DNA of 64,000 nt from Georgenia thermotolerans (lineage in GTDB: Bacteria; Actinomycetota; Actinomycetes; Actinomycetales; Actinomycetaceae). The notes beneath the pieces are model-generated. The model was given only the letters and a program-made list of their open reading frames with translations. It searched no databases and was not told where the DNA came from. Shown here piece by piece: positions 8,166 to 20,124 of this stretch. Numbering within the stretch: the first letter of the stretch is position 1; each line of letters begins with the position of its first letter. The position numbers and the translations under genes are program-made. The stretch spans positions 30,767 through 94,766 of the forward strand of contig NZ_VUKF01000016.1 of the NCBI RefSeq assembly GCF_009193185.1, read 5' to 3'.

Positions 8166-9703
8166 TCACCGATCGCATGGTCGTCCACCACGTCCGCGTC
8201 CACCCCAGCGCCGAGAAGCTCCCGCGCGAGGACCAGCTCGCGTGGAAGATCGCCGAGGTCGCCGCCGACCCGGTCGACGTGCCCGAGGCCGTCACCGAGA
8301 TGATCGTCAACCGGGTCATCGACAACGCCGCCGTGGCCACCGCCTCGCTCACCCGGGCCCCCGCCGTCGCCGCCCGCGCCCAGGCCCTGGCCCACCCCTA
8401 CACCCCGGGCGCGACCGTCTTCGGCGCCCCGCGCACCGACCGGGTCAGCCCCGAGTGGGCCGCCTGGGCCAACGGCGTGGCCGTGCGCGAGCTCGACTAC
8501 CACGACACCTTTCTCGCCGCCGACTACTCCCACCCCGGCGACAACATCCCGCCGATCCTCGCCGTCGCGCAGCACCTGGCCGCCCGCCGCGGGCTGACCG
8601 GGGCCCAGCTCGTGCGCGGGATCGCAACCGGTTACGAGATCCAGGTCGACCTCGTCCGGGCGATCAGCCTGCACAAGCACAAGATCGACCACGTCGCCCA
8701 CCTGGGCCCCGCCGCCGCGGCCGGCATCGGCACCCTCCTCGGCCTGCCGCCCGAGGTGATCTTCCAGGCCGTCGGCCAGGCCCTCCACACCACGACGGCG
8801 ACCCGGCAGTCCCGCAAGGGCGAGATCTCGACGTGGAAGGCCTACGCCCCCGCCTTCGCCGGCAAGGTGGCCGTCGAGGCGGTGGACCGGGCCATGCGCG
8901 GGCAGACCTCGCCCACCCCGATCTACGAGGGCGAGGACGGCGTCATCGCCTGGCTCCTCGACGGCCCCGACGCCGCCTACGAGGTGCCGCTGCCCGTCCC
9001 GGGCGCGCCCAAGCTGGCGATCCTGGACACCTACACCAAGGAGCACTCCGCGGAGTACCAGTCCCAGGCGCTCATCGACCTCGCCCGCAAGCTCCACCGG
9101 GAGCGGCCCGAGCTGGCGGACCCGGCGAATGTGGCCTCGATCGTGATCCACACCAGCCACCACACGCACTACGTCATCGGGTCGGGGGCGAACGACCCGC
9201 AGAAGTACGACCCCACCGCCTCCCGCGAGACCCTCGACCACTCCATCCCGTACATCTTCGCCGTCGCCCTGCAGGACGGCGCCTGGCACCACGTCGCCTC
9301 CTACGCTCCCGAGCGCGCCGCCCGCCCGGACACCGTCGCGCTGTGGCGCAAGGTCACCACCGCCGAGGACCCGGAGTGGACCCGTCGCTACCACTCCACC
9401 GAGCCGGCTGAGAAGGCCTTCGGCGGCCGGGTGGAGATCGCCCTGACCGACGGCACCACCGTCGTGGAGGAGATCGCCGTCGCCGACGCCCACCCGCTCG
9501 GCGCCCGGCCCTTCGGCCGGGAGCAGTACGTGCAAAAGTTCCGCACCCTGGCCGCCGGCGTGCTGGAGCCCGCGGAGATCGAACGGTTCCTCGACGCTGC
9601 CCAGCGCCTGCCCGAGCTAGACGCCGCCGGCCTCGCCGAGCTCACCGTCACGGCCCCGGCCGGGCTGCTGGCGCCGATGACCACCCCGGAGGGGATCTTC
9701 TGA
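8162..9703 (+). CDS. prpD: 2-methylcitrate dehydratase PrpD
   Basis: A 513-residue protein of the MmgE/PrpD family, which dehydrates 2-methylcitrate to 2-methyl-cis-aconitate in the methylcitrate cycle for propionyl-CoA. Family features include [15 protein letters not shown] (about residue 123), the TGYEIQVDL helix and [17 protein letters not shown] (about 219), which line the active site in homologues. Length is usual (480-510). It overlaps the regulator upstream and prpB downstream (TGATG at 9701-9705), giving a tightly coupled regulator-D-B-C operon. The identity is secured by the two neighbouring cycle enzymes. Confidence 0.96.
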   Translation: MITDRMVVHHVRVHPSAEKLPREDQLAWKIAEVAADPVDVPEAVTEMIVNRVIDNAAVATASLTRAPAVAARAQALAHPYTPGATVFGAPRTDRVSPEWAAWANGVAVRELDYHDTFLAADYSHPGDNIPPILAVAQHLAARRGLTGAQLVRGIATGYEIQVDLVRAISLHKHKIDHVAHLGPAAAAGIGTLLGLPPEVIFQAVGQALHTTTATRQSRKGEISTWKAYAPAFAGKVAVEAVDRAMRGQTSPTPIYEGEDGVIAWLLDGPDAAYEVPLPVPGAPKLAILDTYTKEHSAEYQSQALIDLARKLHRERPELADPANVASIVIHTSHHTHYVIGSGANDPQKYDPTASRETLDHSIPYIFAVALQDGAWHHVASYAPERAARPDTVALWRKVTTAEDPEWTRRYHSTEPAEKAFGGRVEIALTDGTTVVEEIAVADAHPLGARPFGREQYVQKFRTLAAGVLEPAEIERFLDAAQRLPELDAAGLAELTVTAPAGLLAPMTTPEGIF

Positions 9704-10611
9704 TGCTGTACGCCGCCACCACCGCCGCCGCCAAGCGCGCCGCCCTGCGCGAGCGGCTCGCCACCGGCGAGCTGCTGCGCTTCCCCGGCGCCTTCAACCC
9801 CCTGTCCGCCCGCCTCGTCCAGGACAAGGGCTTCGAGGGCGTCTACATCTCCGGGGCCGTGCTGTCCGCGGACCTCGGGCTGCCCGACATCGGGCTGACC
9901 ACCCTGAGCGAGGTAGCCGGCCGCAGCAAGCAGATCGCCCGCGTCACCGACCTGCCCGCGCTCGTCGACGCCGACACCGGTTTCGGCGAGCCGATGAACG
10001 TCGCCCGCACCGTCCAGGAGCTCGAGGACGCCGGCGTGGCCGGCCTGCACATCGAGGACCAGGTCAACCCCAAGCGCTGCGGCCACCTCGATGGCAAGCA
10101 GGTGGTCGACGGGTCCACGGCGGTCAAGCGCATCCGGGCCGCTGTCGACGCCCGGCGCGACCCCAACCTCCTGGTCATGGCGCGCACCGACATCCGCGCC
10201 GTGGAGGGCCACCAGGCCGCGATCGACCGGGCCAAGGCGCTCGTCGACGCCGGCGCCGACGCCATCTTCCCCGAGGCCATGCGCGACCTCGCCGAGTTCG
10301 CGGCGGTGCGCCGCGCCGTCGATGTCCCGGTGCTGGCCAACATGACCGAGTTCGGCAAGTCCGAGCTGTTCACCACCGCCGAGCTCGCCGATGTCGGCAT
10401 CAACATCGTCATCTACCCCGTCTCGCTGCTGCGCATTGCCATGGGCGCGGCCGAGCGGGCCCTGGACACCCTCACCGAGGAGGGCACCCTGGCGAGCCTG
10501 GTGCCGCAGATGCAGCACCGCGCCCGCCTCTACGAGCTCCTCGACTACGAGGACTACAACCGGTTCGACACCTCGATCTTCACCTACACCCCGGACCCCG
10601 CCCGCGGCTAG
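9703..10611 (+). CDS. prpB: 2-methylisocitrate lyase PrpB
   Basis: A 302-residue enzyme of the isocitrate lyase/PEP mutase superfamily. It cleaves 2-methylisocitrate to pyruvate and succinate. VDADTGFGEP (about residue 87) carries the metal-binding aspartates, and KRCGHLDGK (about 126-134) is the catalytic Cys loop, a variant of the usual KKCGH. RTDIRAVEG follows at about 164. Length fits the family (about 295-305). The start codon shares one base with the prpD stop. The product pyruvate links this operon to the PPDK gene a short way downstream. Confidence 0.96.
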   Translation: MLYAATTAAAKRAALRERLATGELLRFPGAFNPLSARLVQDKGFEGVYISGAVLSADLGLPDIGLTTLSEVAGRSKQIARVTDLPALVDADTGFGEPMNVARTVQELEDAGVAGLHIEDQVNPKRCGHLDGKQVVDGSTAVKRIRAAVDARRDPNLLVMARTDIRAVEGHQAAIDRAKALVDAGADAIFPEAMRDLAEFAAVRRAVDVPVLANMTEFGKSELFTTAELADVGINIVIYPVSLLRIAMGAAERALDTLTEEGTLASLVPQMQHRARLYELLDYEDYNRFDTSIFTYTPDPARG

Positions 10612-10649
10612 GGCGCCGGGCTCGGGCACGTCAGCGCAAAGGAGCGAAC

Positions 10650-11792
10650 ATGACCACGCAGACCCAGGCAGACCCGGAGATCCGCAAGGGGCTCGCCGGC
10701 GTCGTCGTCGACACCACCGCCATCTCCAAGGTCAACCCCGAGACCAACTCCCTGCTCTACCGGGGCTACCCCGTCCAGGAGCTCGCCGCCCGCTGCTCGT
10801 TCGAGGAGGTCGCCCACCTGCTCTGGCACGGCGAGCTGCCCACGGCCGCGGAGCTCGCGGACCTCGAGCGCGCGGAACGCGCCCAGCGTGCGCTGGCGCC
10901 CAACGTGCGCGCCGTCGTCGACGCCCTGCCCACCACGGCCCACCCCATGGACGTGGTGCGCACCGCCGTCAGCGTCATCGGCGCCGACGACCCGACGACG
11001 GCGGACGCCTCCCGGGCGGCCAACCTCGCCAAGGCGGTCCGCCTGTTCGCCCAGCTGCCCGCCGTCGTCGCCTACGACCAGCGCCGGCGTCACGGGCAGG
11101 AGCTCGTCGCGCCCCGCGACGACCTCGACTACGCCGCGAACTTCTTGTGGATGACCTTCGGGGAGGTCCCCGACGCCGTCGTCGTCGACGCCTTCCGGGT
11201 CTCGCTGATCCTGTACGCCGAGCACTCCTTCAACGCCTCCACCTTCACCGCCCGGGTCATCACCTCCACGCTCTCGGACCTGTACTCCGCCGTCGTCGGG
11301 GCGATCGGCGCGCTCAAGGGCCCGCTGCACGGCGGCGCCAACGAGGCCGTCATGCACGTCTTCGACGAGATCGGCTCGGCCGACGAGGCGGAGGCGTGGC
11401 TCGAGCGGGCGCTGGCCGAGAAGCGCAAGATCATGGGCTTCGGCCACCGCGTCTACAAGAACGGCGACTCCCGCGTCCCCACCATGAAGGCGGCGCTGGA
11501 CAAGCTGGTGGCCCACTACGACCGGCCCGACCTCGCCGCCCTGTACGACGCCCTGGAGCGGGCGATGGTCGCCCGCAAGAACATCCAGCCCAACCTCGAC
11601 TACCCCTCCGGGCCCGCGTACCACCTCATGGGTTTCGACACCGCCACCTTCACCCCGTTGTTCGTCGCCAGCCGCGTGACCGGGTGGACGGCGCACGTGA
11701 TGGAGCAGCTCGAGGCCAACGCCCTCATCCGGCCGCTGAGCGCCTACGTCGGGCCCGCCGAGCGACACATGGAGGAGCCCGCGACGGCGTGA
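10650..11792 (+). CDS. prpC: 2-methylcitrate synthase PrpC
   Basis: A 380-residue citrate-synthase-fold enzyme condensing propionyl-CoA with oxaloacetate. The catalytic residues expected for the family are visible: His in LHGGANEAVM (about 227), His in GFGHRVYKNGD (about 267) and Asp in GFDTATFTPLF (about 330). The short N-terminus and overall length distinguish it from the roughly 430-residue type II citrate synthases. It starts 38 bp after prpB with a GGAGCG ribosome site and is the last gene of the operon; a GC-rich hairpin follows. Confidence 0.94.
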   Translation: MTTQTQADPEIRKGLAGVVVDTTAISKVNPETNSLLYRGYPVQELAARCSFEEVAHLLWHGELPTAAELADLERAERAQRALAPNVRAVVDALPTTAHPMDVVRTAVSVIGADDPTTADASRAANLAKAVRLFAQLPAVVAYDQRRRHGQELVAPRDDLDYAANFLWMTFGEVPDAVVVDAFRVSLILYAEHSFNASTFTARVITSTLSDLYSAVVGAIGALKGPLHGGANEAVMHVFDEIGSADEAEAWLERALAEKRKIMGFGHRVYKNGDSRVPTMKAALDKLVAHYDRPDLAALYDALERAMVARKNIQPNLDYPSGPAYHLMGFDTATFTPLFVASRVTGWTAHVMEQLEANALIRPLSAYVGPAERHMEEPATA

Positions 11793-11800
11793 CGCCGCGG

Positions 11801-11820
11801 CCGCCGGGTGGTCCCGGCGG
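11801..11820 (+). terminator. Hairpin after prpC
   Basis: A perfect 8-bp GC stem, CCGCCGGG-TGGT-CCCGGCGG, lies 8 bp past the prpC stop. There is no T tract. It is a likely end for the prp transcript. Confidence 0.5.
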
Positions 11821-11944
11821 CACAGCACCGCCGGCGTCGGTGTGATGTATGGCACGTCCCGGCCCCGGTAAAGTGACGTGCACCACCTCTAGTGTGTTCG
11901 CCACAGGTGGCGCCGGGGGTGCGCCAGAACGTGGAAGGACGGTC

Positions 11945-14650
<2,706 letters not shown>

Positions 14651-15303
14651 GGCAACGAGAGCCGTTTGCTGAGGGTTGGGGGTCTGGCGGATTTCGACGG
14701 ATGTGCGAGTGCCGAGGAGCACTCCACTGACCGGGGCTGCGGCGCTTCTGTGCGACGTCGCCTTCCCCATGCGGCTGAAGGCGTCAAGTTGGGCCGAAAG
14801 CTCGCTCACCTGACCGCTACGAGCGAGATTTGGTCCACGCTACTGAGGAATCCGTCGTCATGCCGCAGAACGGACTTCTGTCTGGTGTGAGGGCTGTGTC
14901 GCGCGGCTTCCTTGAGCGTCTTCACGGGGGAGGGGTGCGTATTGACGTCGATGTTGGGTCGCTGACATTCACCGTCTCGTTCACAATGAGAAGGTCGAGG
15001 GTTCGAGTCCCCCTCGCTCCACCACTGGTCGTTGACGTGCAAGGACGCGGGTAGCGGCCATCTGTGGAGCCCAACTCGTTCGCAATCGTCGCTACCCCGC
15101 CTGCACGGTGGTTCGAGTTCTCCCCGACCGCGAGAAGGCAAGGTCCGCGACTATTACGGCAACGGCGCGGGTCTCCGCGTCGAACTTCTCCGTGCAGGCA
15201 TGGATTCTGGTTCCAGTCTCCTTGCTTGCTGCACCAGATGGCAGCCCGCCGCATCGCTCACGATCGTGCCGTGGGAAACTGAATAGCAGCGGCGCACGTG
15301 GCG
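14651..15303. other. Gene-free stretch with tRNA-like 3' end
   Basis: About 650 bp between the dikinase and the lacI gene. The only recognisable element is the tRNA/tmRNA-like 3' end at 14988-15024. The open frames crossing it give the familiar spurious phrases produced by reverse translation of tRNA 3' ends and are not genes. No further coding or RNA gene is seen. Confidence 0.6.
14988..15024 (+). repeat. tRNA/tmRNA-like 3' end, candidate left attachment site
   Basis: 37 bp running from the end of an anticodon-arm-like stem through a variable-loop-like AAGGTC, a T-arm (GAGGG TTCGAGT CCCCC, one mismatched pair), an acceptor-like strand TCGCTCC and ACCA. No D-arm or matching 5' acceptor strand lies upstream, so it is not a complete tRNA. 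The same 37 bp recurs in direct orientation at 26441-26477 with 2 differences, and the following 35-60 bp are also related. This is how integrase target duplications in tRNA or ssrA genes look. Confidence 0.65.
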
Positions 15304-16296
15304 CTAACCGCCTGTCGACTCCCGGACAATCAGCTTGGGCGCAAAGATGCTCTTGCGAGGCGGCGCAGCGGCATCGAGCCCGGCATCAAGGAGGCGGACG
15401 GTCTCCTCGGCCATCGCCGCGAGCGGCTGATCCACCGAGGTCAGCCTCGGCGCAGTGAGCAGCCCGAGGCCCGAGTTGTCATAGCTTACGACCTTGACAT
15501 CAGTGGGCACCTCGACACCTGCAGCGCGCAGCGCCGCCAGGAGGGAAACCGCGATGACGTCGGCCCCACACACGATGCCGTCCGGCATCCTTCCTTCTCT
15601 GAGCAGAGTCAGTGCAGCCTCGGTGCCCCATGCCGCTGTGAACTCGCCGAGGAGTACGCGACCGTCGGGGTGGCCGCCAGTTGAGCCCTCGAAGGCGCGC
15701 AGGCGCTCAGTAGCGGTTGACGTGGTGGGTGCGGCGCCGACGTAGGCGATGCGGACACAGCCGCGGTCCCGCAGATGGGCCACGCATTGGCGGACGCCGG
15801 CGAAGTTGTCGCTGCCAACGAAGTCTGTGCCCGCACCCTGTGAAAGGCGGTCGAACTGCACCACACGGCACTGGGTCGCGGCCGTGCGCAATGCCGCCAC
15901 AGAATCTTCCGCCGAGACCGGAATAACGATGAGACCGTCCACCATGCGGTTTAGAAGCACTTCGATGCGAGCAGCCTCTGTGTCCGCGCTGTCCCGGGAG
16001 TCGCAGAGGATCAACGCCCGACCACTTGCTGCGAGAACTCCTTCGAGTGCCTCGACGGCTCCGACGAAGTACGGGTTGGAGATCGAGGGGACCACCATGC
16101 CAACCGTGTCCGTGCGCTGCGTGCGCAGCGCCCGAGCGACCACATTTGCGCTGTAACCCAGTCCCTCGCTGGCTTTGATCACCCGTTTGGCCATGTCGGG
16201 GTTGACTGTCGTGTGACCAGCGAGCACGCGGGCCGCGGTGGCGCGCGAGACGCCAGCAGAGGCGGCGACATCGCCTACCGTGACCTTCCTGCCCAT
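15304..16296 (-). CDS. LacI family transcriptional regulator (island operon)
   Basis: A 330-residue regulator on the minus strand, divergent from the operon at 16579. The N-terminal helix-turn-helix is VTVGDVAASAGVSRATAARV (residues 5-24), followed by the hinge helix region (NVVARALRTQRT). A periplasmic-binding-protein-like sensor (about 62-330) follows, with VPSISNPYFVGAVEALEG and the C-terminal TSVDQPLAAMAEE typical of LacI/GalR. Two matching operators sit between it and the operon (16312 and 16525), so it most likely represses both itself and the operon until an imported ligand binds. Ligand identity is not evident from sequence. Confidence 0.93.
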   Translation of the reverse strand: MGRKVTVGDVAASAGVSRATAARVLAGHTTVNPDMAKRVIKASEGLGYSANVVARALRTQRTDTVGMVVPSISNPYFVGAVEALEGVLAASGRALILCDSRDSADTEAARIEVLLNRMVDGLIVIPVSAEDSVAALRTAATQCRVVQFDRLSQGAGTDFVGSDNFAGVRQCVAHLRDRGCVRIAYVGAAPTTSTATERLRAFEGSTGGHPDGRVLLGEFTAAWGTEAALTLLREGRMPDGIVCGADVIAVSLLAALRAAGVEVPTDVKVVSYDNSGLGLLTAPRLTSVDQPLAAMAEETVRLLDAGLDAAAPPRKSIFAPKLIVRESTGG

Positions 16297-16311
16297 GGGT
16301 GCACCTCTCTA

Positions 16312-16325
16312 GAGAAATCGATCTC
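16312..16325. promoter_or_regulatory. Candidate LacI operator O1 (near lacI start)
   Basis: GAGAAATCGATCTC, a near-perfect palindrome centred on ATCGAT, 16 bp upstream of the lacI start codon. It matches the core of the perfect operator at 16525-16544 at 13 of 14 positions, which supports a common repressor. Confidence 0.65.
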
Positions 16326-16485
16326 CGATAGTCGCGCTGAGCGTAGCGCGCGCACCACGTACTGAGCGTGACCGGTGATGCGCACAGGCGGTGTGGCAAG
16401 GGGCATTGGTAGAAAGGTCCTCTCGGAGAACTTGCGCAGAATCTAGCGGTGAAGTCGCATCGTGGCATCAATGTTCGATGCATAG

Positions 16486-16514
16486 TTGACAACGGGCGTG
16501 GTTATCTCTTTAAT
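16486..16514 (+). promoter_or_regulatory. Near-consensus promoter of the island operon
   Basis: A -35 TTGACA (16486-16491) and a -10 TTTAAT (16509-16514) with 17-bp spacing. This is close to the sigma-70 consensus and stands out in GC-rich DNA. The predicted start site lies at about 16521, immediately before the operator. Confidence 0.7.
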
Positions 16515-16524
16515 CGTGCCTCAA

Positions 16525-16544
16525 CTGAGAGATCGATCTCTCAG
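16525..16544. promoter_or_regulatory. Perfect 20-bp LacI operator O2
   Basis: CTGAGAGATCGATCTCTCAG is a perfect 20-bp palindrome placed just downstream of the -10 element and upstream of the kinase ribosome site. A repressor bound here would block transcription of the whole 16579-23821 operon. The central bases resemble LacI/GalR sites with a TCGA core. Confidence 0.75.
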
Positions 16545-16578
16545 GGCCTCGAGTCAGTGTGGACGGGAGGAGGAACAC

Positions 16579-17505
16579 ATGGGGTACCAGTCAGCAGATG
16601 TGGCGGTCGTCGGCAGCGTAAATGTCGATCTCGTGGCGCGCGTGCATCGGCTACCGGCCCCGGGCGAAACTGTCTCCGCGCTGGCGTTCGACGAGTTTCC
16701 CGGCGGGAAGGGCAGCAACCAGGCGGTCGCGGCTTCCCGACTCGGACGGCGAGTGGTCTTCATCGGCCTGACGGGTACGGACCAAGAGGCGCGCATGGTC
16801 CGCAGCGCGCTTGAAGCTGAAGGCGTTGACGTTACGGCCCTTGGGGAAGACAGCACAGCGCCCACCGGCCGCGCAGTCGTGCTCGTAGACAGCGGGGCGG
16901 AGAACTGCATCGTTGTGATTCCTGGTGCCAATGCTCGTGTCGGACCCGCCCACATCGAATCGGTCAGCGCAGTTCTGGCCTCAGCCCGGGTAGTCGTCAC
17001 GCAACTGGAGATCCCGCTCGAGACCGTACTCGCCGCAGCGAGGTCGACCGTCGGTACGTTCGTCCTCAACGCCGCGCCCGCGCGTGCACTGCCGCGCGAG
17101 CTGCTCGACCTTGTCGATGTCCTCGTGGTGAACGAGGTCGAGTACGAAGCCGTCGCTGGTCGCGCGCTCAGCACAGATCTCGCCCGGCTGGCGGACGAGC
17201 TCGCTGTCGGTTCCCTGCCGCGCTCGCTGGTGATCACCCTAGGTGCGCGTGGCGCCATAGTGGCGGACGGCCCGTCCATCAGCGCGATCCCGGCACCTGC
17301 GGTCGACGTCGTAGACACCACTGGGGCGGGCGACACTTTCATCGGCGCGCTCGCTGATGCGTTGAGCCGTGGGGAGCCGCTTCACGCCGCAGCGCAGTGG
17401 GCCGTGTATGCGGCATCCACCGCTACCGGTGCCCTGGGGGCGACCACTGGAATGCCACGGGCAGATGAGGTTCTCGCCGCGATCCGACGATGCGGGGAGG
17501 TGTAG
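16579..17505 (+). CDS. Ribokinase-like PfkB family carbohydrate kinase
   Basis: A 308-residue kinase. The start is ATG 16579 behind GGAGGAGG; a further in-frame ATG at 16486 falls in the promoter. It has the two PfkB signatures: GGKGSNQAVAASRLG near residue 45 (substrate-side glycines) and DTTGAGDTFIGALADAL near 250 (anion hole, catalytic Asp). The N-terminal VVGSVNVDLVARVHRLPAPG is typical of ribokinases. Length matches ribokinase (about 305). It is the first gene of the LacI-controlled operon. The combination of a sugar kinase with a polyamine-type importer and amide hydrolases is unusual, so the sugar or nucleoside moiety it phosphorylates is not clear. Confidence 0.88.
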   Translation: MGYQSADVAVVGSVNVDLVARVHRLPAPGETVSALAFDEFPGGKGSNQAVAASRLGRRVVFIGLTGTDQEARMVRSALEAEGVDVTALGEDSTAPTGRAVVLVDSGAENCIVVIPGANARVGPAHIESVSAVLASARVVVTQLEIPLETVLAAARSTVGTFVLNAAPARALPRELLDLVDVLVVNEVEYEAVAGRALSTDLARLADELAVGSLPRSLVITLGARGAIVADGPSISAIPAPAVDVVDTTGAGDTFIGALADALSRGEPLHAAAQWAVYAASTATGALGATTGMPRADEVLAAIRRCGEV

Positions 17506-17742
17506 GACGTCGCCACCGGTCCGGCGCGCCAAGTCAATGCTGCTCAGCCTCGCACCTGCAGCGCGATCGACGAATTCTGGGGCCGGTGGCGCTGTCGGCG
17601 ACCAGCGCCGTAACACGCGGGAAGCGAACGACCCGCCAGACAAAGTGTCACCCAGTTTTCTGATGAACATTTTGGTTGGTTGAGCGGCTCGCCGCGACGC
17701 AGATCGCATCGGAATCACCCGACTGGCCCAAGGAGGGGCATA

Positions 17743-18882
17743 GTGGAACTCGACGTTAAGAGCACTCCAGCAAGTACGAGCGCACCTAGTATCAAGAAGG
17801 GCAACTCGGCGACCGGCGTCGCGGTCGAGTTTCGTCATGTCACTCGCCGGTTTGGCCCAGTTCAGGCGCTCACCGATGCCTCGCTCAAGATCTCCGCAGG
17901 CGAGTTCATTGCCCTGCTGGGGCCGAGCGGCTCCGGTAAGACAACCCTGCTCAACATCCTGGCCGGGTTTGAGGTGCCCGACGAGGGCTCCGTGTGGTTC
18001 GACGGGAAAGACGTGACGCAGGTCCCGGTTCACGAACGCGAGCTGGGCTATGTGTTCCAACGGTACGCGCTGTTTCCCAACATGACAGTCGGGCAGAATG
18101 TGGAATACCCCTTGCGAGCCAAGAGGGTTTCACGGCAGACAGCCCGCCAGCGTGTCGAGAACGCGCTCGAGCTCGTTGACATGGCGGGGTATGGCAATCG
18201 ACGCATCGACCAGCTCTCGGGAGGCCAGCAGCAACGCGTTGCGCTAGCGCGCTCCCTGGTCTATCGCCCCGGGCTCATGCTGATGGACGAGCCTCTCGGT
18301 GCGCTCGATCGCAAGCTCCGCGAGCGGGTCCAGCTAGAGATTCGCGAGTTGCACCGCGAGGTCGAAGCGACGTTTGTCTATGTCACTCACGACCAGGACG
18401 AGGCGATGATGCTTGCGGACCGCATCGCCGTGGTCGACAAGGGGCGCATCAACCAGGTGGGCACTCCGGCAGAGCTTTACGGGCAGCCGAAGACCCGAGT
18501 GGTGGCCGGCTTCCTCGGAGACATGAACTTCCTACCGTGCTCCATCTCGGCCACGACGGCCGGCGAGGGTGTCCACGTGCAGGTCGGAAATCATGTCCTA
18601 CCTGCAGTGCTCGTCAGAGAGGACGAGCCGCACAGCACTGGCGGCCCCGTACTCGCGATTCGGCCCGAATCCATCCGAGTCGACGCGACGACCGGGATGG
18701 TCCCGGCCATCGTGTGCGAGACCATCTTTCTCGGTGCCACCGTGAAATTCGTTGTCGAATGCATGGGGCACAAGGTCACCGCGGTCTATCCCGCTCACTC
18801 GGCCCCCCTGGCGCTGCGGCCAGGCGCGCGTGTCTATCTCACATGGGACCGCAAGGACGCGACGTGCTTTGACGCCGCCTAA
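17743..18882 (+). CDS. ABC transporter ATPase, PotA type
   Basis: A 379-residue ATPase. The start is GTG 17743, six bases after AGGAGG. Walker A GPSGSGKTT, Q-loop FQRYALFP, signature LSGGQQQR, Walker B LMDEPLGALD and H-loop VYVTHD are all intact. The C-terminal region (about 275-379) is a TOBE domain, as in PotA, FbpC and other type I importers for polyamines, iron or 2-aminoethylphosphonate. It energises the binding protein and fused permease encoded next. It is separated from the kinase by 237 bp with no visible gene, yet has the same orientation and probably the same transcript. Confidence 0.93.
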   Translation: MELDVKSTPASTSAPSIKKGNSATGVAVEFRHVTRRFGPVQALTDASLKISAGEFIALLGPSGSGKTTLLNILAGFEVPDEGSVWFDGKDVTQVPVHERELGYVFQRYALFPNMTVGQNVEYPLRAKRVSRQTARQRVENALELVDMAGYGNRRIDQLSGGQQQRVALARSLVYRPGLMLMDEPLGALDRKLRERVQLEIRELHREVEATFVYVTHDQDEAMMLADRIAVVDKGRINQVGTPAELYGQPKTRVVAGFLGDMNFLPCSISATTAGEGVHVQVGNHVLPAVLVREDEPHSTGGPVLAIRPESIRVDATTGMVPAIVCETIFLGATVKFVVECMGHKVTAVYPAHSAPLALRPGARVYLTWDRKDATCFDAA

Positions 18883-18937
18883 CCGGCGGAACCATCAAGA
18901 AGCAAACCGGCAAGTACCCCGAAGAATGGAGAACAAG

Positions 18938-20086
18938 ATGCTCACCACTCGACCGAGCTCCACGAGGAAGAACTCAAGAACCCGCAGAGGCCAGTTGCGG
19001 TCCGTAGCCGTGGCAACATCCGCGATGCTCTCTGTCGTGACCTTCTCGGCCTGCTCGTCCACGGAGGCGACCGGAGACGACGAAGGCGCCTCCGGAGAGG
19101 TCATGGTCTACGACGGAGGCGGTGCATGGGGTGAGGCGCAGCGGATCGCGTATTTCGAACCGTTCGAGGAGGAGACCGGTATCCGTGTCATTCCGGCCGC
19201 CGGCGAGGCGCCCCCTGCTCTGAGGACGACCATCGAGGCCGGCAATCCGAGCATGGACGTCATGAACATCGGCGCGAACACGGTCCAGGAGTGGGTCGAT
19301 GCGGATCTTCTGCTGCCCATCGATATCGAATCGTGGACGTCCGCGGACCCGGCAGACCTGCAGCCGTTCGCGGCCGACGAGTACTCGGTTCCGTCCCTGA
19401 TCTACGCGGCGCAGATCGCATATGACCCGGAGGTGGTGGGCGGCGAGATCGAGGACTGGGCCGACTTCTTCGATGTGGCCACTTTCCCGGGTGAACGCAC
19501 CCTCGGCGAGGGGATGAACATCACGACTGGCACGCTCGAGGCGGCGCTTCTGGCCGACGGCGTCGACCCGGCCTCCCTTTACCCCCTCGACGTGGAGCGC
19601 GCTCTCGACAAGCTCAAGGAACTCACCCCGAGCATCCTCAAGTTCTGGGGCACGGGGGCCGAGTCGGTCCAGCTGTTGACTGATGGTCAGGTCGGCGCCA
19701 CTGCGGCGTGGAATGGCCGTGTCGCGGCTGCCCAGGAACAAGCTCCCGGCATTGCCTCGACCTGGAACCAGGCCATCCTGCAGCTGGATGTCTGGACAAT
19801 CCCTGAGGGTGCGAAGAACGAAGAGAACGCGCAACGGTTCATCGAGTTCGCCTCACGTCCGGACCGGCAGGCCGAGTTCGCGCAGCTCATCACCTACTCC
19901 CCGACCAATGCACGCGCCTTCGAGTCCATCGACGCGGACCGCCAGAAGCTGCTGCCGACCGCACCCGAGCACGTCGACGCCACGATCATGTCGGACAGCT
20001 CCTGGTGGGGGTCGGACTCCGGTAACGGCGAGCTCTGGTCCACCCGTGTCGTGACGATGTGGCAGGAGTGGCTGGCTGACCTCTAA
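18938..20086 (+). CDS. ABC transporter substrate-binding lipoprotein, PotD-like
   Basis: A 382-residue exported protein. Start ATG 18938 is chosen because GGAGA lies 5 bases upstream; ATG 18926 is in frame but lacks a site. A basic N-terminus (TRKNSRTRRGQLR) and hydrophobic stretch end in TFSAC, a weak lipobox (Phe at -3), so lipidation is likely but not certain. The mature part begins EVMVYDGGGAWGEAQ and has the layout of cluster D/F type 2 binding proteins (spermidine/putrescine or iron type), with repeated Trp and acidic residues that could hold a cationic ligand. It sits between the ATPase and the fused permease. Confidence 0.87.
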   Translation: MLTTRPSSTRKNSRTRRGQLRSVAVATSAMLSVVTFSACSSTEATGDDEGASGEVMVYDGGGAWGEAQRIAYFEPFEEETGIRVIPAAGEAPPALRTTIEAGNPSMDVMNIGANTVQEWVDADLLLPIDIESWTSADPADLQPFAADEYSVPSLIYAAQIAYDPEVVGGEIEDWADFFDVATFPGERTLGEGMNITTGTLEAALLADGVDPASLYPLDVERALDKLKELTPSILKFWGTGAESVQLLTDGQVGATAAWNGRVAAAQEQAPGIASTWNQAILQLDVWTIPEGAKNEENAQRFIEFASRPDRQAEFAQLITYSPTNARAFESIDADRQKLLPTAPEHVDATIMSDSSWWGSDSGNGELWSTRVVTMWQEWLADL

Positions 20087-20124
20087 CTCGCCCGTCAGCT
20101 AGGAGTGCGGAAGGACAAGTACCG

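Noticed and set aside
14950..15024. Possible complete tRNA (a 7-nt loop TTCACAA with anticodon CAC can be drawn)
   Set aside because: No D-arm and no GGAGCGA-like 5' acceptor strand lies at the right distance, and the T-stem has a mismatch.
14806..15254. Minus-strand frames with phrases like GARGTRTLDLL and EGDSNPRPS
   Set aside because: These are the well-known artefacts of translating tRNA 3' ends in reverse; the DNA is the tRNA-like att sequence.
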